The notes beneath the pieces were generated by a model. It searched no databases. It worked only from the letters and a program-made list of their open reading frames with translations, and was not told where the DNA came from. 6,091 nt of DNA from Desulfuromonadales bacterium C00003068. Lineage in GTDB: Bacteria; Desulfobacterota; Desulfuromonadia; Desulfuromonadales; Desulfuromonadaceae. The stretch spans positions 1 through 6,091 of the forward strand of contig MAXR01000265.1 of NCBI GenBank assembly GCA_001751155.1, read 5' to 3'. Position 1 is the stretch's first letter. Every line of letters starts with the position of its first letter. Made by a program: the position numbers and the translations under genes. This document shows, piece by piece, positions 5,135-6,091 of this stretch.

Positions 5135-6091
5135 ATGCCTATTCCTGATCCGAACAAATCTGGCTTAATTCCCGAAGAGCGCGATGCGTGCGCGATTATC
5201 GGTTTTTTTAATAAAAACGGTTACCCCAGTCACAGTAATGTTCAGCGTACCATTGATGCGCTGATCAAGATGGGCCATCGTGCTGGTGAAATTGGTGGTG
5301 AAGGTGATGGCTGTGGAATTTTAACGGATATTCCGCGTCAACTGTGGCGTGAGATCCTTGAAAAAGAGGGCAAAGAGGCTGCACTTGCCGACCAAGCGGG
5401 TTTTGCTGTCGCCCACATTCTTGTTCCTCGTGATGAACTTGCCAAGGATGAGCAACTGTTGACGCGCATACTAACCATGTGTGGCCGACACGGTGCCCAG
5501 TTGTTGGTCGAACGTCACGGTCAAGTCCGTAGCGATGCCCTATCGACCATGGCCAAGGCCAGCGAACCTCTTTTTGTTCAATTGGCCTTACTCCTCGATG
5601 ATGGCAAAAACTGCGCTCGCACCCTGTATGAATTGAATGTCGCCATAGAGGAAAAATTTCCTGTCCATGTCGCCTCGTTGTCCAATACTGTTACCGCTTA
5701 CAAGGTTCATGGCGCACCCGAAATTTTAAGCCTGTATTATCCAGAACTGAAACGTAGAGAGTTTCAATCCTCGGCAACCATTGGTCACAGTCGTTTTTCT
5801 ACCAATACCTTACCCACCGTGTTACGCGCTCAACCTTTCAGCCTGTTAGGCCATAATGGTGAGATCAACACCATTGCCCGATTACGTGAAGAAGCGCGGA
5901 TGCTCGGTTTATCTCTGCCCGTCGGCGGTAGCGACTCACAGGATCTCAACCGCACCCTTGAAGGACTCATTCAAGTCCACGGTTTGAGTCTGTATGAGGC
6001 GATGGAGGTCTGTTTCCCGCCTATTTTTACCGAAGCGGCAAAATTACCCGTCAAACAACAGCAGATGTACACCCTGTTACGTCAATTTTTC
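5135..6091 (+). CDS. glutamate synthase (GOGAT)-type class II glutamine amidotransferase, 3' end beyond the window
   Basis: The frame is open from the ATG at 5135 to the last base (319 codons, no stop), so the gene is cut by the window edge. It matches the N-terminal glutaminase domain of the glutamate synthase large subunit (GltB), which releases ammonia from glutamine for glutamate formation from 2-oxoglutarate. Visible motifs: Cys19 in RDACAIIGFF as the probable N-terminal nucleophile after removal of an 18-residue propeptide; GHRAGEIGGEGDGCGILTDIP (47-67, a shortened form of the GltB HRG...GDG block); and IGHSRFSTNT (216-225) with PFSLLGHNGEINT (234-246). The roughly 200 residues from Cys19 to HSRFSTNT fit GltB, not PurF or GlmS. 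AAGAG lies 8 bases upstream and elbB ends 15 bases before. Whether this is a full-length GltB or a stand-alone amidotransferase subunit of a split, archaeal-type GOGAT cannot be decided here. Confidence 0.88.
   Translation, partial: MPIPDPNKSGLIPEERDACAIIGFFNKNGYPSHSNVQRTIDALIKMGHRAGEIGGEGDGCGILTDIPRQLWREILEKEGKEAALADQAGFAVAHILVPRDELAKDEQLLTRILTMCGRHGAQLLVERHGQVRSDALSTMAKASEPLFVQLALLLDDGKNCARTLYELNVAIEEKFPVHVASLSNTVTAYKVHGAPEILSLYYPELKRREFQSSATIGHSRFSTNTLPTVLRAQPFSLLGHNGEINTIARLREEARMLGLSLPVGGSDSQDLNRTLEGLIQVHGLSLYEAMEVCFPPIFTEAAKLPVKQQQMYTLLRQFF

Overview
The window looks like a piece of a chromosome from the Desulfuromonadales (Geobacter, Desulfuromonas and Pelobacter relatives). The main clue is a small periplasmic cytochrome with three CxxCH haem motifs and the layout of the PpcA/cytochrome c7 family, which is typical of that group. 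Base composition looks moderate and fairly even, and I see no insertion sequence, phage gene, CRISPR array or tRNA. This assignment is inference; no species can be named from the sequence alone.

Left half, minus strand (reading right to left). A triheme cytochrome c7 gene (3518 to 3192) has its own candidate promoter, a strong ribosome binding site and a clear rho-independent terminator (3169 to 3137). Next is a HAD-family phosphatase gene (3111 to 2373) split by a +1 frameshift near 2853, so that the catalytic aspartate and the other three HAD motifs lie in different frames. After a leader with a TTGACA box and an 8-bp inverted repeat comes a likely three-gene operon: an unrecognised 89-residue helical protein, an RluD-type 23S rRNA pseudouridine synthase whose ATG directly follows the stop of that gene (TAAATG), and the laccase-domain protein PgeF/YfiH. 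rluD next to pgeF is also the order in E. coli. The first 130 bases hold no supported gene but carry a perfect GC-rich hairpin resembling a REP-type intergenic repeat.

Right half, plus strand. Divergent from the cytochrome is an operon that starts with an XRE-type regulator carrying a C-terminal cupin sensor domain. It continues with elbB (a DJ-1/PfpI-like protein close to E. coli ElbB), then, 15 bases later, the start of a glutamate synthase-type class II glutamine amidotransferase that runs off the right edge. The last gene is open to the end of the window and has no stop here. The arrangement suggests a regulated nitrogen-assimilation (GOGAT) unit with ElbB as an accessory protein.

The 307-base region between the cytochrome and the regulator is the main control region. 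It holds a candidate sigma-70 promoter for the cytochrome, a TATACT box and a 16-bp palindrome upstream of the regulator, a diverged copy of that palindrome next to the cytochrome ribosome binding site, and a 12-codon upstream reading frame that ends exactly where the cytochrome begins.

Nothing here is plainly a new defence or mobile system. The best leads are the regulator/ElbB/GOGAT operon, the possible shared operator facing the cytochrome, the unnamed protein coupled to rluD, and the broken HAD gene.
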